From assembly GCA_963827315.1 (NCBI GenBank), contig CAWHAL010000001.1, positions 310,001-374,000 of the forward strand: a stretch of 64,000 nucleotides of DNA, given 5' to 3'. The position numbers and the translations under genes were made by a program. Origin of the DNA: CAVXEF01 sp963827315. Lineage in GTDB: Bacteria; Planctomycetota; Phycisphaerae; Sedimentisphaerales; Anaerobacaceae. Shown here in pieces: positions 23,629 to 33,191 of this stretch. Within the stretch, counting starts at the first letter, position 1; every line of letters starts with the position of its first letter. The notes below the pieces were generated by a model. It searched no databases and had not been told where the DNA came from. It saw nothing but the letters and a program-made list of their open reading frames with translations.

Positions 23629-26478
23629 ATGAAAAGATTTTTGCTTATTGTTACAATTATCCTGCTCTGCGTACAGGCTCAGGGGCGGGTTTTACAAGTT
23701 CCTGCTGGGTACCCCAAAATCCAGTCGGCTATCAATGACGCCAATGATGGGGACAGCGTGATAGTCTCTCCGTGCAGGTATCAGGAAAACATCAATTTTT
23801 CAGGCAAGGCAATCACAGTACAGTCCGCCGACCCGAACGACCCAAATACAACAGCCGAGACAATTATCGACGGCAATGCACCGGCTGACATCAACTTCGG
23901 CTCAGTGGTGACCTTCAACAGCGGTGAAGATAACAACTCAGTATTGAGCGGATTTACAATAACCGGCGGCACAGGTTCATGGCTGCCAATCGCCTGGGAT
24001 CTCCACGAAATCTACTGGAACCGCTGTGGCGGCGGCGTAGTCTGCTACAATATGTCCGCACCGACTATCAGCAAAAATGTTTTTACCGGTAACAGCGCCG
24101 GCCAGGGTGGCGGCATCTACGTCTACGGCGACCCCGTTGCCCCAAATAATCCGAGCAATCCGCCGATACACGTCAAACCGATAATTGCTGATAATACGTT
24201 CGTCAATAATACCGCCAGCGCAGCTCACGGTTTTCCACCGCCTGACAGTAATTATACGAACGGTGACCACGGCGATGGTGGCGCTATTGTCGGCTTCCAG
24301 GGCGTCGATGCGACTATCAGAGGAAACCTTATCCAAGCCAATCACGCTGCTTACTACGGCGGAGCAATCCATCTGCGTCAGTGGTCCAACGGCGAGATTT
24401 CCGATAACGAAATCACCGACAATAATTCCACCTTAGGAGGGGGCATTCATATTACCTACACCTCTTCGCCTTTGATAGTACATAATCTGATTAAGTCCAA
24501 TACCTGCACAGGCGGGGGCGGAGGCATCTATGTTTACTATTACTCTGACCCTGTAATTGAGCGCAATTTTATCACTCAGAACACAGACTGGTACAGCGCC
24601 GGAATCGGAGTTTACTGGGACAGCGAACCAATTATACGCAACAATATCCTTGTTAAGAACACAGGCCTGGCCATCCTGTGCAATACCGACGGGAGCACCA
24701 TTGTTACCGGCAACACTATATCCGATAATTACGAAAACTACGGGGGCGGAGGAATAATGTGCCGAGCGGGCTCACACCAGATAATTGAACGTAACATAAT
24801 CACATCAAACGCCGGCGGCTTCGGCATAAGCGCCGATGCCAACACAACGGCAAGATATAACAACGTCCGGGGCAATGGAAAGGGCAATTACAGCTCTGCT
24901 ATCGGCGACCAAACCGGAATCAACGGGAACATATCTGTTGAGCCAAATTTTGCTGCTGCTGACAATAACGATTATCACTTAAACTATAAAAGCGAGTGTA
25001 TAAATGCGGGCGACCCCAATTTTGTGCCGGGGCCTAATGAAGCCGACTACGACGGCGACCAGAGAGTTACGGGCCCCTGTGTCGATATCGGCGCTGATGA
25101 ATTCCAGCCGGTATGGAATATCACCAGCGGCGGCCAATATGGAAATATCCAGCAGGCGATTGATGATTCCAATAACGGCGATATTATTGTCGCTACCCCA
25201 GGCACCCACACAGGTTCGGGCAATAGAGACATAGACTTCAGACGCAAAGCGATTACCCTACAAAGTATCGACCCAAACGACCCCGATGTTGCAGCAGCTA
25301 CTATAATCGATTGTCAAAGGTCAGGGCGAGGATTTTACTTCCACAGCGGTGAGGATACAAATTCAGTCGTGGACGGCCTTACAATCACAAATGGTTACAC
25401 CGGCTTCGACGGCGGCGGAATATACTGCTTCTTCAACAGCAGTCCGACTATAAGAAACTGTATTATCACGAACAACACTCCTCACCACGGTCACGGGGCG
25501 GGAATCTACTGCGGACAGGGCTGTAACGCAATAATCACAAATTGCATCATCAGCTCGAATACCTTCGCTACTGCTGACGGCTATGGAGGCGGAATATACT
25601 GCTATAAAAGCAGCCCAACAATTACAAACTGCATTATCACCGGTAACTCAGCCGTGGGCCACAGCCATCACGGCGGAGGAATCTGCTGCTGGGGCGACCA
25701 GCATGCAGGCGGTAACGCCATAGTGGCAAACTGCATCGTAAGCGGCAACTCGGCAGGCCATCGAGGCGGCGGACTCTACGCTTACTGGTCAAGTCCAATT
25801 TTTATAAACTGCACCGTTATCGGTAATAAAGCCAGAGAAGGCGGCGGAATCGGCTCATTCAGAGAAAGCAATCCAGCCGTCATAAACTGCATCGTCCGCG
25901 ACAACATTGCACCGGACGGCAATCAGCTTGCTCTTATAAGCACCCTGCGCGTATGGCCGGCATTTTTCCCCACGGAGATGACGGTCTCATTCAGCGATAT
26001 TGAGGGCGGCCAGGAACAGGCCTGCATCGATGCCGGCTGCACACTCCACTGGGGCAACGGCAACATCGACCTCGACCCTAACTTTGTTGAGCCGGGCTGC
26101 TGGGACGACGCCAATACGCCGGGCGAGCCGAATGACGATTTCTTTGTCGTCGGCGATTATCATATTCCGCCGAACTCACCCTGCGTTGACAGCGGCGATA
26201 ATTCATCTCTACCACCTGTATCCACCGTCGACATAGACGACGAAGAAAGGATTTTCAATACAATCGTCGATATGGGAGCCGATGAGGCTGTAACCAATCC
26301 CCTTGACCTGAACAGCGATGGGATTGTTGATTACCTTGAGCTTGCGGTTCTAACAGAAGAATGGCTCCAAAGCGGGGGTGAACTTAAAGCCGATTTTTAC
26401 GAAGACGGTTTCATAGATTTCGCGGACTATGCAATGCTCGCCGAACAATGGCTCTGGGAAGGCCACTGGCGCAAATAA
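23629..26478 (+). CDS. Secreted right-handed parallel beta-helix protein with dockerin-like C-terminus
   Basis: 949 residues. A signal peptide (MKRFLLIVTIILLCVQAQG) is followed by two tandem beta-helix halves, each opening with the same pattern: IQSAINDANDGDSVIVSP at about residue 31 and IQQAIDDSNNGDIIVATP at about 505. Rungs of GGGIY/I(I/V)xNCII(T/S)xNxA recur (about 130-420 and 580-760), a pectate-lyase-like/NosD-like fold often used to bind or cut polysaccharide. The C-terminus has two EF-hand-like loops (DLNSDGIVDYLEL and DFYEDGFIDFADY), each followed by a W-containing helix, as in dockerin-type repeats. Likely cell-surface or extracellular. No catalytic residues could be assigned. Confidence 0.85.
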   Translation: MKRFLLIVTIILLCVQAQGRVLQVPAGYPKIQSAINDANDGDSVIVSPCRYQENINFSGKAITVQSADPNDPNTTAETIIDGNAPADINFGSVVTFNSGEDNNSVLSGFTITGGTGSWLPIAWDLHEIYWNRCGGGVVCYNMSAPTISKNVFTGNSAGQGGGIYVYGDPVAPNNPSNPPIHVKPIIADNTFVNNTASAAHGFPPPDSNYTNGDHGDGGAIVGFQGVDATIRGNLIQANHAAYYGGAIHLRQWSNGEISDNEITDNNSTLGGGIHITYTSSPLIVHNLIKSNTCTGGGGGIYVYYYSDPVIERNFITQNTDWYSAGIGVYWDSEPIIRNNILVKNTGLAILCNTDGSTIVTGNTISDNYENYGGGGIMCRAGSHQIIERNIITSNAGGFGISADANTTARYNNVRGNGKGNYSSAIGDQTGINGNISVEPNFAAADNNDYHLNYKSECINAGDPNFVPGPNEADYDGDQRVTGPCVDIGADEFQPVWNITSGGQYGNIQQAIDDSNNGDIIVATPGTHTGSGNRDIDFRRKAITLQSIDPNDPDVAAATIIDCQRSGRGFYFHSGEDTNSVVDGLTITNGYTGFDGGGIYCFFNSSPTIRNCIITNNTPHHGHGAGIYCGQGCNAIITNCIISSNTFATADGYGGGIYCYKSSPTITNCIITGNSAVGHSHHGGGICCWGDQHAGGNAIVANCIVSGNSAGHRGGGLYAYWSSPIFINCTVIGNKAREGGGIGSFRESNPAVINCIVRDNIAPDGNQLALISTLRVWPAFFPTEMTVSFSDIEGGQEQACIDAGCTLHWGNGNIDLDPNFVEPGCWDDANTPGEPNDDFFVVGDYHIPPNSPCVDSGDNSSLPPVSTVDIDDEERIFNTIVDMGADEAVTNPLDLNSDGIVDYLELAVLTEEWLQSGGELKADFYEDGFIDFADYAMLAEQWLWEGHWRK

Positions 26479-26620
26479 GGCAGTATTTACAACAATTATC
26501 CAAGTCCTATAACAAATTACTCCCAAAGCACCTCTTTCCCCCAGTCGATAGAATAATTCGAGTTCATTGTTCATAGTTCATTGTAAAGAGTCGGCAGAGT
26601 TTTCATAGGGTGCGGTAAAG

Positions 26621-27106
26621 ATGCGCCATACGAGTTACAAAACAGGAAATACCAAATATGCATTTACGCTTGTGGAACTTCTGATAGTGGTCGGCATTAT
26701 AGGCATCCTCGCCGCCCTTGTTTTGCCGACGCTGCAGGGGCACATACAGCAGGCCAAGGAAGCTGCCGCAAAAGATAATCTACGAATATTGCGAAATACA
26801 ATTGAAGTCTATGCCGCCCAGCACAACGATGTTCCGCCGGGCTACGTCGGCAACAACCCATCATGCACACCTTTTGCCGCTGTTTTAAAGGCGCAGTTGA
26901 TTATACCAAGACAGTACCTTCCAGAAATTCCTGAAAACCCATTCAACAACAAATCCGATATAAAAATGATTGACAATGTCACGGCTTTTCCAGCAGCGCC
27001 TGTCGAAACCGACACCTACGGCTGGATATATAAACCGAAGACAAAAACAATCAGGCTTAACTGGAATGGCAAAGACCCAGCCGGCGTTGCCTACTTTGAT
27101 TACTAA
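26621..27106 (+). CDS. Type II secretion/type IV pilin-like pseudopilin
   Basis: 161 residues. Prepilin leader followed by FTLVELLIVVGIIGILAALVLP at residues 15-36: cleavage/methylation motif with Glu at +5. The residue before the cleavage site is Ala (KYA/F) rather than the usual Gly, which prepilin peptidases often tolerate. The C-terminal globular part (about 60-161) resembles GspG-type pseudopilins by length. Upstream DNA carries AGTTCATTGT repeats (about 26557-26585). Monocistronic, next to a convergent lipoprotein gene. Confidence 0.85.
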   Translation: MRHTSYKTGNTKYAFTLVELLIVVGIIGILAALVLPTLQGHIQQAKEAAAKDNLRILRNTIEVYAAQHNDVPPGYVGNNPSCTPFAAVLKAQLIIPRQYLPEIPENPFNNKSDIKMIDNVTAFPAAPVETDTYGWIYKPKTKTIRLNWNGKDPAGVAYFDY

Positions 27107-27115
27107 TGCAGGCAT

Positions 27116-27673
27116 TTACTCCTGAAGTTTTTTAAATGTTAGAGTGCCGGCAAAACTTTCCTCGGGAGTTACAGTAAGTCTTTTCGTTTGTGAAGTGTAC
27201 GCCATATAATCAGGGAAACCGAACCAGTCCGCCTGCCAAATTTTACCATCCTGCGAGACTTTCCCTATAAAGAGGTCCTTTGCTTTACCCTCTAACAAAT
27301 TCGGTCCCATTTCAAAATGAATATAGTCCATAACAATCTCAACCGTCAGCTCCCGAAGTTGGGGGTCGTAATGGACGGTCCACAGGCCGGGTTTAAATAC
27401 AGCTTTGCCCCCACTAATGGTAGGGAAGGTTGCTGTTCGGCCGGGAATTATTTCCACTTCGCCCATACCAATTACTGCAGATGAGATTGTTCCGTTTGGC
27501 TCAAAGACAAACTGCCAGGCGTAATCATCGGCCTTCCACGTGCCAGCAAGAAACTGGGGAAATTCGCCGCCGCCTTCAATGATTACCTCAACAGCGTTTT
27601 TATTGCGGCTAAATTCCTGACAGCCGCTAAACAGCAAAACAGCACAACCGAGCAAAACCAGCAACTTTTTCAT
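27116..27673 (-). CDS. Lipoprotein of unknown function
   Basis: 185 residues from the ATG at 27673, which gives a clean lipoprotein signal peptide (MKKLLVLLGCAVLLFSGC, lipobox LFSGC). The open frame reaches back to 27829, but the extra 52 residues have no signal-like character and are not believed. The mature domain is beta-rich with repeated 'GTWKADDYAWQFVFEPNGT'-type strands, suggesting a lipocalin-like or META-like barrel, not confirmed. Its stop lies 9 bp from the convergent pilin gene. Confidence 0.7.
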   Translation of the reverse strand: MKKLLVLLGCAVLLFSGCQEFSRNKNAVEVIIEGGGEFPQFLAGTWKADDYAWQFVFEPNGTISSAVIGMGEVEIIPGRTATFPTISGGKAVFKPGLWTVHYDPQLRELTVEIVMDYIHFEMGPNLLEGKAKDLFIGKVSQDGKIWQADWFGFPDYMAYTSQTKRLTVTPEESFAGTLTFKKLQE

Positions 27674-27930
27674 AATCTTTGGTTCCCAACTTCCATACAA
27701 ACATAGAGAAAGCAGGGTACATCTGTTGTAGTTTACAGGTAGAATTTTCCTGTCATTTTTTGAGATTGCCCCGTCGCCCTTGGGGCTTCTCGCAAGGACA
27801 ACCCCTTTACCTGCAAAGAGCAAATGCACCCGAGAAAACGCAATTTTATAAGGAAGGTGTAAACTTTCAAGAAAAAAAGATGCAAGTCAAAAAGATTTTC
27901 CGTGCAGCATAGAACGAAATCCTTGGTCTT

Positions 27931-29955
27931 TCATCGAGATTCAAAACCGCTTAGTTGTGTTTGAATCTGACGCACCAGTTCCTTTTCGCCGCCGGCCTCA
28001 GCCAGCTTGATGGCCTTATTGAAGGCCTCGATGGCATTCTGCGCATCACCTTGTTTCTGATAGATGTCCCCGAGCATATAGTAGGCGACAGCAGAATTCG
28101 GCTGCATATGTATAACTTCCCTGATGTGCATAATCGCCTCGTCGGGTCTGCCCTTCTGCAACAGGACGTATGCTATGTTCATATGTACTTCTACCGAATC
28201 CGGCACTATTTGCAGGAACTTTTCAAACTGCTCGATTGCCTGGTCCAATTCGCCTTTTTGAAGAAAGGCATTCCCCAGATTTTTGCGTGCGATGGCGTAA
28301 TCGGGTCTGACCCGCAGGGCCTCTACGTAGTGCTTAATGGCCTCGTCAAGATTACCCCGCCGTTCAAGCGCTGCACCGAGATTGAGATGTGCCTGGCTGT
28401 AGCACAGGATGGTCGCATTGAGTTTGCCGCCTTTGAGTGTAGTTGATTTTATGGCATCCGGCGTTGCCGTTGCGAGGTCATTGCCGGTATCCGGCATATT
28501 GGGCAACATTTGTCGGTATAACGCTATCGCCTCATCGAGTCTGCCCTGCTGAAGCAGGACATATCCGATGTCGTTGAGAACCTCCATTGAGTCCGGTACT
28601 ATTCGCAGTGATTTTTTATAACTATTTATTGCTTCGTCGAGTCTGCCCTGCTGGTCGAGTGCATGGCCCAGGAGTCGATATGCCAACCAGTTGTCAGGAA
28701 CAACTTCTGTTGCACGTTTGTAGAGTGAGATATTATCTCGCCAGTACCCGGCCTGTTGCCAGGATACTGCTCCGAGTGCTGATAGCACTGCTGCCGACGA
28801 GAAGGAAAGGATTATTTTACGATAGCGTATGCCTGCCAGCAGGTCGCAGACGCCCCAGGCGACAATTATAAACAGGCCCGTAAGGGGTATGTATGTGTAT
28901 CTGTCAGCCATTGCCTGCCTGCCGACCTGAACGATGCCGATTACCGGCACTAATGTCCCGAGATACCACAGCCAGCCCACAGGCAGATATTTTCGGGTTC
29001 GCCACAAGCAGAATATAACGACTGATAAAACCACAAGTAACGACGCCGAAGCAACAGACTGCCATAGTGATATGTCAAAACCTCGATGGGGATAGAAGAC
29101 CGCCAGATGGTTTGGCCAAAGCATTTTTTCGATGTACTTCACATACGAGATGGGTACATTAAGTAATTGCAGTTTCAACGGCAGATTTTCCTGCGTTGCT
29201 ACCGTCCATGTGCTTTGCCCGGCAATTACGGTGATAACGCATACGGCTGCCGCAAGGACGAAAAAGGGGATTTTTTCGATAATCAGACGTTTTAATTTGC
29301 TATGCTGGCCGGTGCCTTCAATGGATACGGCAGGATTCAGCCGGCCTATAGGCCAGTAGTCCAGCAGCAACAGTACGAACGGCAATGTTACCAGCATTGG
29401 TTTGGCCGTAAGACCGGCTGCGAAGGCCAGCAGTGTCAGTATATATCTGCTCGCGCTTGGATGCTTTGCATACCAGGCGTATGCGTATATTATCAGCAGC
29501 CAGAACAGGGTGCTTAGGACATCTTTACGTTCCGAGACCCACGCGACCGATTCCACGTGAAGAGGGTGAAGGGCAAACAGGGCTGCCACAAAGGCACTCG
29601 GCCAAAATCTGTGTGTCATTTGTTTTAGAACAATGAATAGCAGCAGGGTATTTGCAATGTGAAGAATGAGGCTGGTGAGGTGATGACCACCAGCATTGGA
29701 ACCGAAGAGCTGCCAGTCCAGGATGTGTGAAAGCCAGGTTAAGGGATGCCAGTAGCCTGTGTCACTGGTAGTGAATGCCCATTTGATGGCTTTAAGTGTG
29801 ATGCCGGCCTGGATGTTTGGGTTTTCATAAACGTAGATGGGGTCGTCGTAACTGACAAAGTCATAGGTGCAGACCTGCCAGAAGACCGCTGCGGTGGCGA
29901 GTGTCAAAGCCAGGCAAACCCAAAAGCTGCGGTATTTGGTCAGTATATTGTTCAT
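27931..29955 (-). CDS. TMTC-like membrane protein with TPR repeats
   Basis: 674 residues. About ten transmembrane helices from residue 10 to 420, with a DP-containing first loop (FVSYDDPIYVYENPNI) and the HPLHVESVAWVSERKDVLST motif typical of GT-C/TMTC-like proteins. Then six TPR units (about 430-670), each of the form GxxLxxxGRLDEAIxxYxxxL. Eukaryotic TMTCs are O-mannosyltransferases; bacterial relatives are common in Planctomycetota but uncharacterised. The conserved DD near the first loop is consistent with a lipid-phosphate-sugar-dependent transferase. Role inferred only. Confidence 0.8.
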   Translation of the reverse strand: MNNILTKYRSFWVCLALTLATAAVFWQVCTYDFVSYDDPIYVYENPNIQAGITLKAIKWAFTTSDTGYWHPLTWLSHILDWQLFGSNAGGHHLTSLILHIANTLLLFIVLKQMTHRFWPSAFVAALFALHPLHVESVAWVSERKDVLSTLFWLLIIYAYAWYAKHPSASRYILTLLAFAAGLTAKPMLVTLPFVLLLLDYWPIGRLNPAVSIEGTGQHSKLKRLIIEKIPFFVLAAAVCVITVIAGQSTWTVATQENLPLKLQLLNVPISYVKYIEKMLWPNHLAVFYPHRGFDISLWQSVASASLLVVLSVVIFCLWRTRKYLPVGWLWYLGTLVPVIGIVQVGRQAMADRYTYIPLTGLFIIVAWGVCDLLAGIRYRKIILSFSSAAVLSALGAVSWQQAGYWRDNISLYKRATEVVPDNWLAYRLLGHALDQQGRLDEAINSYKKSLRIVPDSMEVLNDIGYVLLQQGRLDEAIALYRQMLPNMPDTGNDLATATPDAIKSTTLKGGKLNATILCYSQAHLNLGAALERRGNLDEAIKHYVEALRVRPDYAIARKNLGNAFLQKGELDQAIEQFEKFLQIVPDSVEVHMNIAYVLLQKGRPDEAIMHIREVIHMQPNSAVAYYMLGDIYQKQGDAQNAIEAFNKAIKLAEAGGEKELVRQIQTQLSGFESR

Positions 29956-30099
29956 CTTACAGTCAGTAGCTAACTTTAGGTTATTGTTACTTATACTATC
30001 AAAGATAAGCTAAAACGGTCTACTGAGTTTCGACATAAGGTTTGCCTGCCTTATACAAAACCTGCCTTTTACTAAATCTTGTTGCCATTCTATGATAGA

Positions 30100-30233
30100 C
30101 CTTAACCGGGCGTTATGTCCCCTCATGCCGGCATACCTCACGGTATTACGTTTATCGCAACCGATACGAGCCTCGCACGCGTCCGGCGTAGCGAAAGCGA
30201 AGTCGGAACCGCAACCGTTTAACGAGGTTAAGG
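30100..30233. mobile_element. Possible MITE-like element with terminal inverted repeats
   Basis: CCTTAACC at 30100-30107 and GGTTAAGG at 30226-30233 bound a 134-bp segment rich in internal palindromes (ATGCCGGCAT, GACGCGTC-like CACGCGTCCGG, and matched CGCAACCG blocks). GC-rich compared with its flanks. No transposase is inside. A minus-strand frame runs through it but looks like a by-product of the palindromes. Confidence 0.4.
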
Positions 30234-30263
30234 ATTTTAAGAAATTCCGGCGTGTTCGACAAG

Positions 30264-30294
30264 AAAAAAAGAGGCAGGTCAAAAGACCTGCCTC
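30264..30294 (-). terminator. Rho-independent terminator of the PEP-CTERM gene
   Basis: Perfect 10-bp stem GAGGCAGGTC / GACCTGCCTC (30271-30280 with 30285-30294), 4-nt loop, followed on the minus strand by a run of seven T. It lies 28 bp after the stop of the gene at 30323. Confidence 0.92.
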
Positions 30295-30322
30295 TTCACA
30301 AACTAATCAGTGTTGGCTCTTA

Positions 30323-31003
30323 CTATTTGTTGCGACGTCTCAGAAGCAATCCACCAAGGCCAAGAAGCATAATCGTCATCGGCTCAGGAATCTGGTGAAT
30401 AATCAGGGTGTCATATACCTCACCCGTGTCCCCATTGAGCAAGTAGATAACATCATCTGGTAAGACCAATGGGTCCACAACATGGAGCTGCTTGGCGTCA
30501 AGGACACCGACACCGTTGAACGAGGCCGGGTTACCATCCGTCAGGATCGCCATCCACGAATCAAGAATCAAGCTCCCGCCCATACCGCCAACGCCCAGAT
30601 ACGAATTTCCGAACGGCGTGGGAGGCGCAGGGGTTGCCACCAACGGCGGCTGGTACAACTGCGACAGGCCGGTCCACGTTTTACCGGCTGGCCCGGATGG
30701 CCCATAGATGGGGTCACCCGTCTCTTCGTCATACCCTATGATCATAGACGGTATCTGAATGCCAATCACAACCACGCCCATCTGCGACGACATCGGCGCC
30801 ATACCACCCTGAACACTGTTGTTGATACCAATCCAGAGGTTATCACTCGGGCTAAGGGTGACCTCGCTGTCCACGCCCTCTACATAAGATCCCGCAAGTC
30901 CAGTGTGGGAAACCCATAGCGTAAAGGAACCCGGGATAATCCCAGCATTCGCTGCCGACGCCAATACAAGAACCAACATCAAGGTTAACAATTTCTTCAT
31001 CAT
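30323..31003 (-). CDS. PEP-CTERM sorting domain protein
   Basis: 226 residues. Signal peptide (MMKKLLTLMLVLVLASAANA) and a C-terminal sorting tail: PEPMTIMLLGLGGLLLRRRNK (PEP motif, hydrophobic helix, basic end). Such proteins are exported, cut and possibly anchored by an exosortase/archaeosortase-type enzyme, which is not in this window. The middle (about 25-200) is beta-rich, Gly/Pro-rich, without recognisable enzyme motifs. A clear terminator follows, and the AAGGAGTGAG ribosome site lies just before the ATG. Confidence 0.88.
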   Translation of the reverse strand: MMKKLLTLMLVLVLASAANAGIIPGSFTLWVSHTGLAGSYVEGVDSEVTLSPSDNLWIGINNSVQGGMAPMSSQMGVVVIGIQIPSMIIGYDEETGDPIYGPSGPAGKTWTGLSQLYQPPLVATPAPPTPFGNSYLGVGGMGGSLILDSWMAILTDGNPASFNGVGVLDAKQLHVVDPLVLPDDVIYLLNGDTGEVYDTLIIHQIPEPMTIMLLGLGGLLLRRRNK

Positions 31004-31097
31004 CTCACTCCTTACTTAACTTTTAAAACCTTAAAAACATTCACATGTTAAAGAACAACTTTCACTAAAGTTTAACTACACAAAAACAACACTAATA

Positions 31098-32615
31098 CTA
31101 ATACGGCTGTGCCGTACGAAGCCTGTTGCCCGGCAGACAATTACCGGGAGTACCAGAACCCTTCGGGGGTTCCATCTTCAGCCAGTACGCCGCCAACTTA
31201 TCAAGGTCCGGCTGACCAATCCACCAATAGCCGGTTGTGGTACTAATGCCGTTCCGTTTATGGTCGAAGTCGGCACACACAAGCGGTATATTTCTGCCAC
31301 TAACGGTGAACACGCGGCCAATAACGCCGGAACCTTTCGGCGTGTCCATAACCAGCCATCCTGCAGCCAGGATGTCCAGGTCGGGCTGGCCAACCCACCA
31401 ATAACCGGTTGTGGTACTAATGCCGTTGCGTACACCATCGGCATCGCCGTGGCACTGTCTCGAATAGCACCAGCAATAAGGTCTGCCAACTTGGTTCCAG
31501 CTAGTATAGTTACCATCATTGGGAGCGTCATAGCAACTGGAGATATACGGCATATTGTAGTCCTCAACCTCGCCGTTAGTTGCATATCCGTAGTAGTATC
31601 CGACAGGCAGATTGTAGTCAGTAACACGCCAACGAGAAATCAAGTTAACATCCTTGACTACTCCAGTTGGGGGCACTGTGAATACCAGTGGATACGTACC
31701 GGCAGCAAGCAAATCCCTATTGATGAAGATTTGCTCACAAGGATCGGTGAAGTTGCCGTTGTTATTAAAGTCTACCCAGGCGTTGAGCTTACAGGGTGCC
31801 GACACGATTACCGTAACGGCTCTGCCGCCCGCGAATATTACACCATCTTCGTCATCGGGGACACCGGTAGTATCATCAAGCAAACAGTTTGCGCTAGGCA
31901 GGCCGTTCAGCTCGGTGTCTCTATTGACACCCAGCTTCGGGCCGATAGGCTCATGTCTGGCTCCATCGCTTACCCGCAGTGTCCTATAGTTCACGTCATT
32001 CGCATCGCCAAAGTCCAAGTAATCAGATTCTGACGTGATGTGAGCACAAATGGGTGGCACAGGAGACAGGATGGCGTAATTACTATCGGTGAGGATCACG
32101 TTTCCGCGAAGCGGCTCACCTGTAACACAAACATTGCAATCACCGTCAACTTTGACAGAAAACAGGGTGCCGCTAAGAGGTGGCGCATTGCCTTCCTCAT
32201 AGAGCGCTCCCAGTTCGGCAATGATTGTGTTTGTGCCGAGGCCGGTGGTACCCACTCCACAACACGGATCCCAGCTCGGGGCAATAGGCGTGTTCCAGTC
32301 AGTAACAGTACCGTTACCGTCGTTGATGATAATGCCGCCCGGGAAGATACCATAACCCTTCGTCGTGGAGTTGCTTTCACCGACAATGTAATCAGCGATG
32401 GCGGTGAATTTCACGGTATCAGGATTTGTGGTATATACCTTCAATCCGAAGCCACTGACATTAGCATCTGGCTTGGTGGCATTCGAGTCATACCCGATGG
32501 TCGCCCACCTCTCCGCGCCCATGCCCGCTTTCTTGGAAACAGACAAGCTGACAGTACCTGCGTAAGCCTGCGCCGCAACAAGAAGTACCATTATTACCAA
32601 GAGCGTTTTTCTCAT
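31098..32615 (-). CDS. Secreted GEVED-domain protein with twin dockerin-like repeats
   Basis: 505 residues. Signal peptide MRKTLLVIMVLLVAAQAYA. Residues about 20-180 resemble a cohesin-like or carrier beta domain. 195-360 contain LDFGDAND, DDEDGV, AWVDFNNNGNF and end in GEVEDYN, the mark of the GEVED family. The C-terminus holds two near-identical 45-residue units (NGISTTTGYWW[VI]GQPDLD…KGSG), each preceded by a D-x-D stretch and with LxxLAAxWL. These look like divergent dockerin-type Ca-binding repeats. Lies 94 bp upstream of the PEP-CTERM gene, same strand. Confidence 0.8.
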   Translation of the reverse strand: MRKTLLVIMVLLVAAQAYAGTVSLSVSKKAGMGAERWATIGYDSNATKPDANVSGFGLKVYTTNPDTVKFTAIADYIVGESNSTTKGYGIFPGGIIINDGNGTVTDWNTPIAPSWDPCCGVGTTGLGTNTIIAELGALYEEGNAPPLSGTLFSVKVDGDCNVCVTGEPLRGNVILTDSNYAILSPVPPICAHITSESDYLDFGDANDVNYRTLRVSDGARHEPIGPKLGVNRDTELNGLPSANCLLDDTTGVPDDEDGVIFAGGRAVTVIVSAPCKLNAWVDFNNNGNFTDPCEQIFINRDLLAAGTYPLVFTVPPTGVVKDVNLISRWRVTDYNLPVGYYYGYATNGEVEDYNMPYISSCYDAPNDGNYTSWNQVGRPYCWCYSRQCHGDADGVRNGISTTTGYWWVGQPDLDILAAGWLVMDTPKGSGVIGRVFTVSGRNIPLVCADFDHKRNGISTTTGYWWIGQPDLDKLAAYWLKMEPPKGSGTPGNCLPGNRLRTAQPY

Positions 32616-33191
32616 GGTAAGTCCTTCCTTTCAAATTCCTTTTCTTCTTTTCGCAGAGCCACACGCTCTGCACTGTTTTAGTTTCTACAAATAAAATCTT
32701 AACAACCTGTCTACACCAAAAATCTCCAAAATCTAAAGACATACTGCACAGTAATGCGGTGCTTCAATATTATCCGTACAGCATAAACGACATAAAAGGC
32801 CGACAGGGAGGCCTAAATAGAGTGACATTTTTCCGCTCCTCCGTACCTCCTTTCTCGCCGGCTGGCGAAAAAAATGCATTTACTCATGCATAATGTACTG
32901 CAATTCGAGTTGTAAGATTTAAGTGTATCCTATCAGAAGACCCAAAAAAAATCAAGGAAAAAACTAAAAAAAATAAAAAATTTTGGGGCTTGGTGAAGAT
33001 TAAGACATCCGATGTGGACAGAAAACGGCCCTTGAACGCTGATTTTGCACAAAAAAGAGGGTTCAGGGCCTTGTAGCAGCAAAATGGGGGGCAAGGCTGG
33101 TAAGAGCGTTTTTGCTGAAAAAAACAGGTTTTTTGCGATTCTTCCAATTACTATATGGAATCGGCAGGGAATTTTGCTATTTTGGCGTTTT
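32616..33191. other. Intergenic region between divergent genes, AT-rich with hairpins
   Basis: No gene is seen. It contains a TCGCC-GGCT-GGCGA hairpin (about 32855-32870), an A-tract block (about 32942-32986: AAAAAAAATC, AAAAAACT, AAAAAAAATAAAAAA) similar to the one at 51190, and an inverted pair GGCCCTTGAAC (33027-33037) with GTTCAGGGCC (33061-33070). Both divergent promoters should lie here. Confidence 0.45.

Noticed and set aside
27674..27829. Longer start for the lipoprotein gene
   Set aside because: The added 52 residues would bury the lipoprotein signal peptide, which starts cleanly at 27673.
30010..30282. Minus-strand frame of 90 codons through the palindromic block
   Set aside because: It lies over the MITE-like element and a terminator, has no ribosome site, and its peptide is explained by palindromic repeats.
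32855..32875. Terminator at the TCGCC-GGCT-GGCGA hairpin
   Set aside because: It is followed by an A-run on the plus strand, and on the minus strand the T-run precedes the stem, so it does not fit termination of either neighbour.
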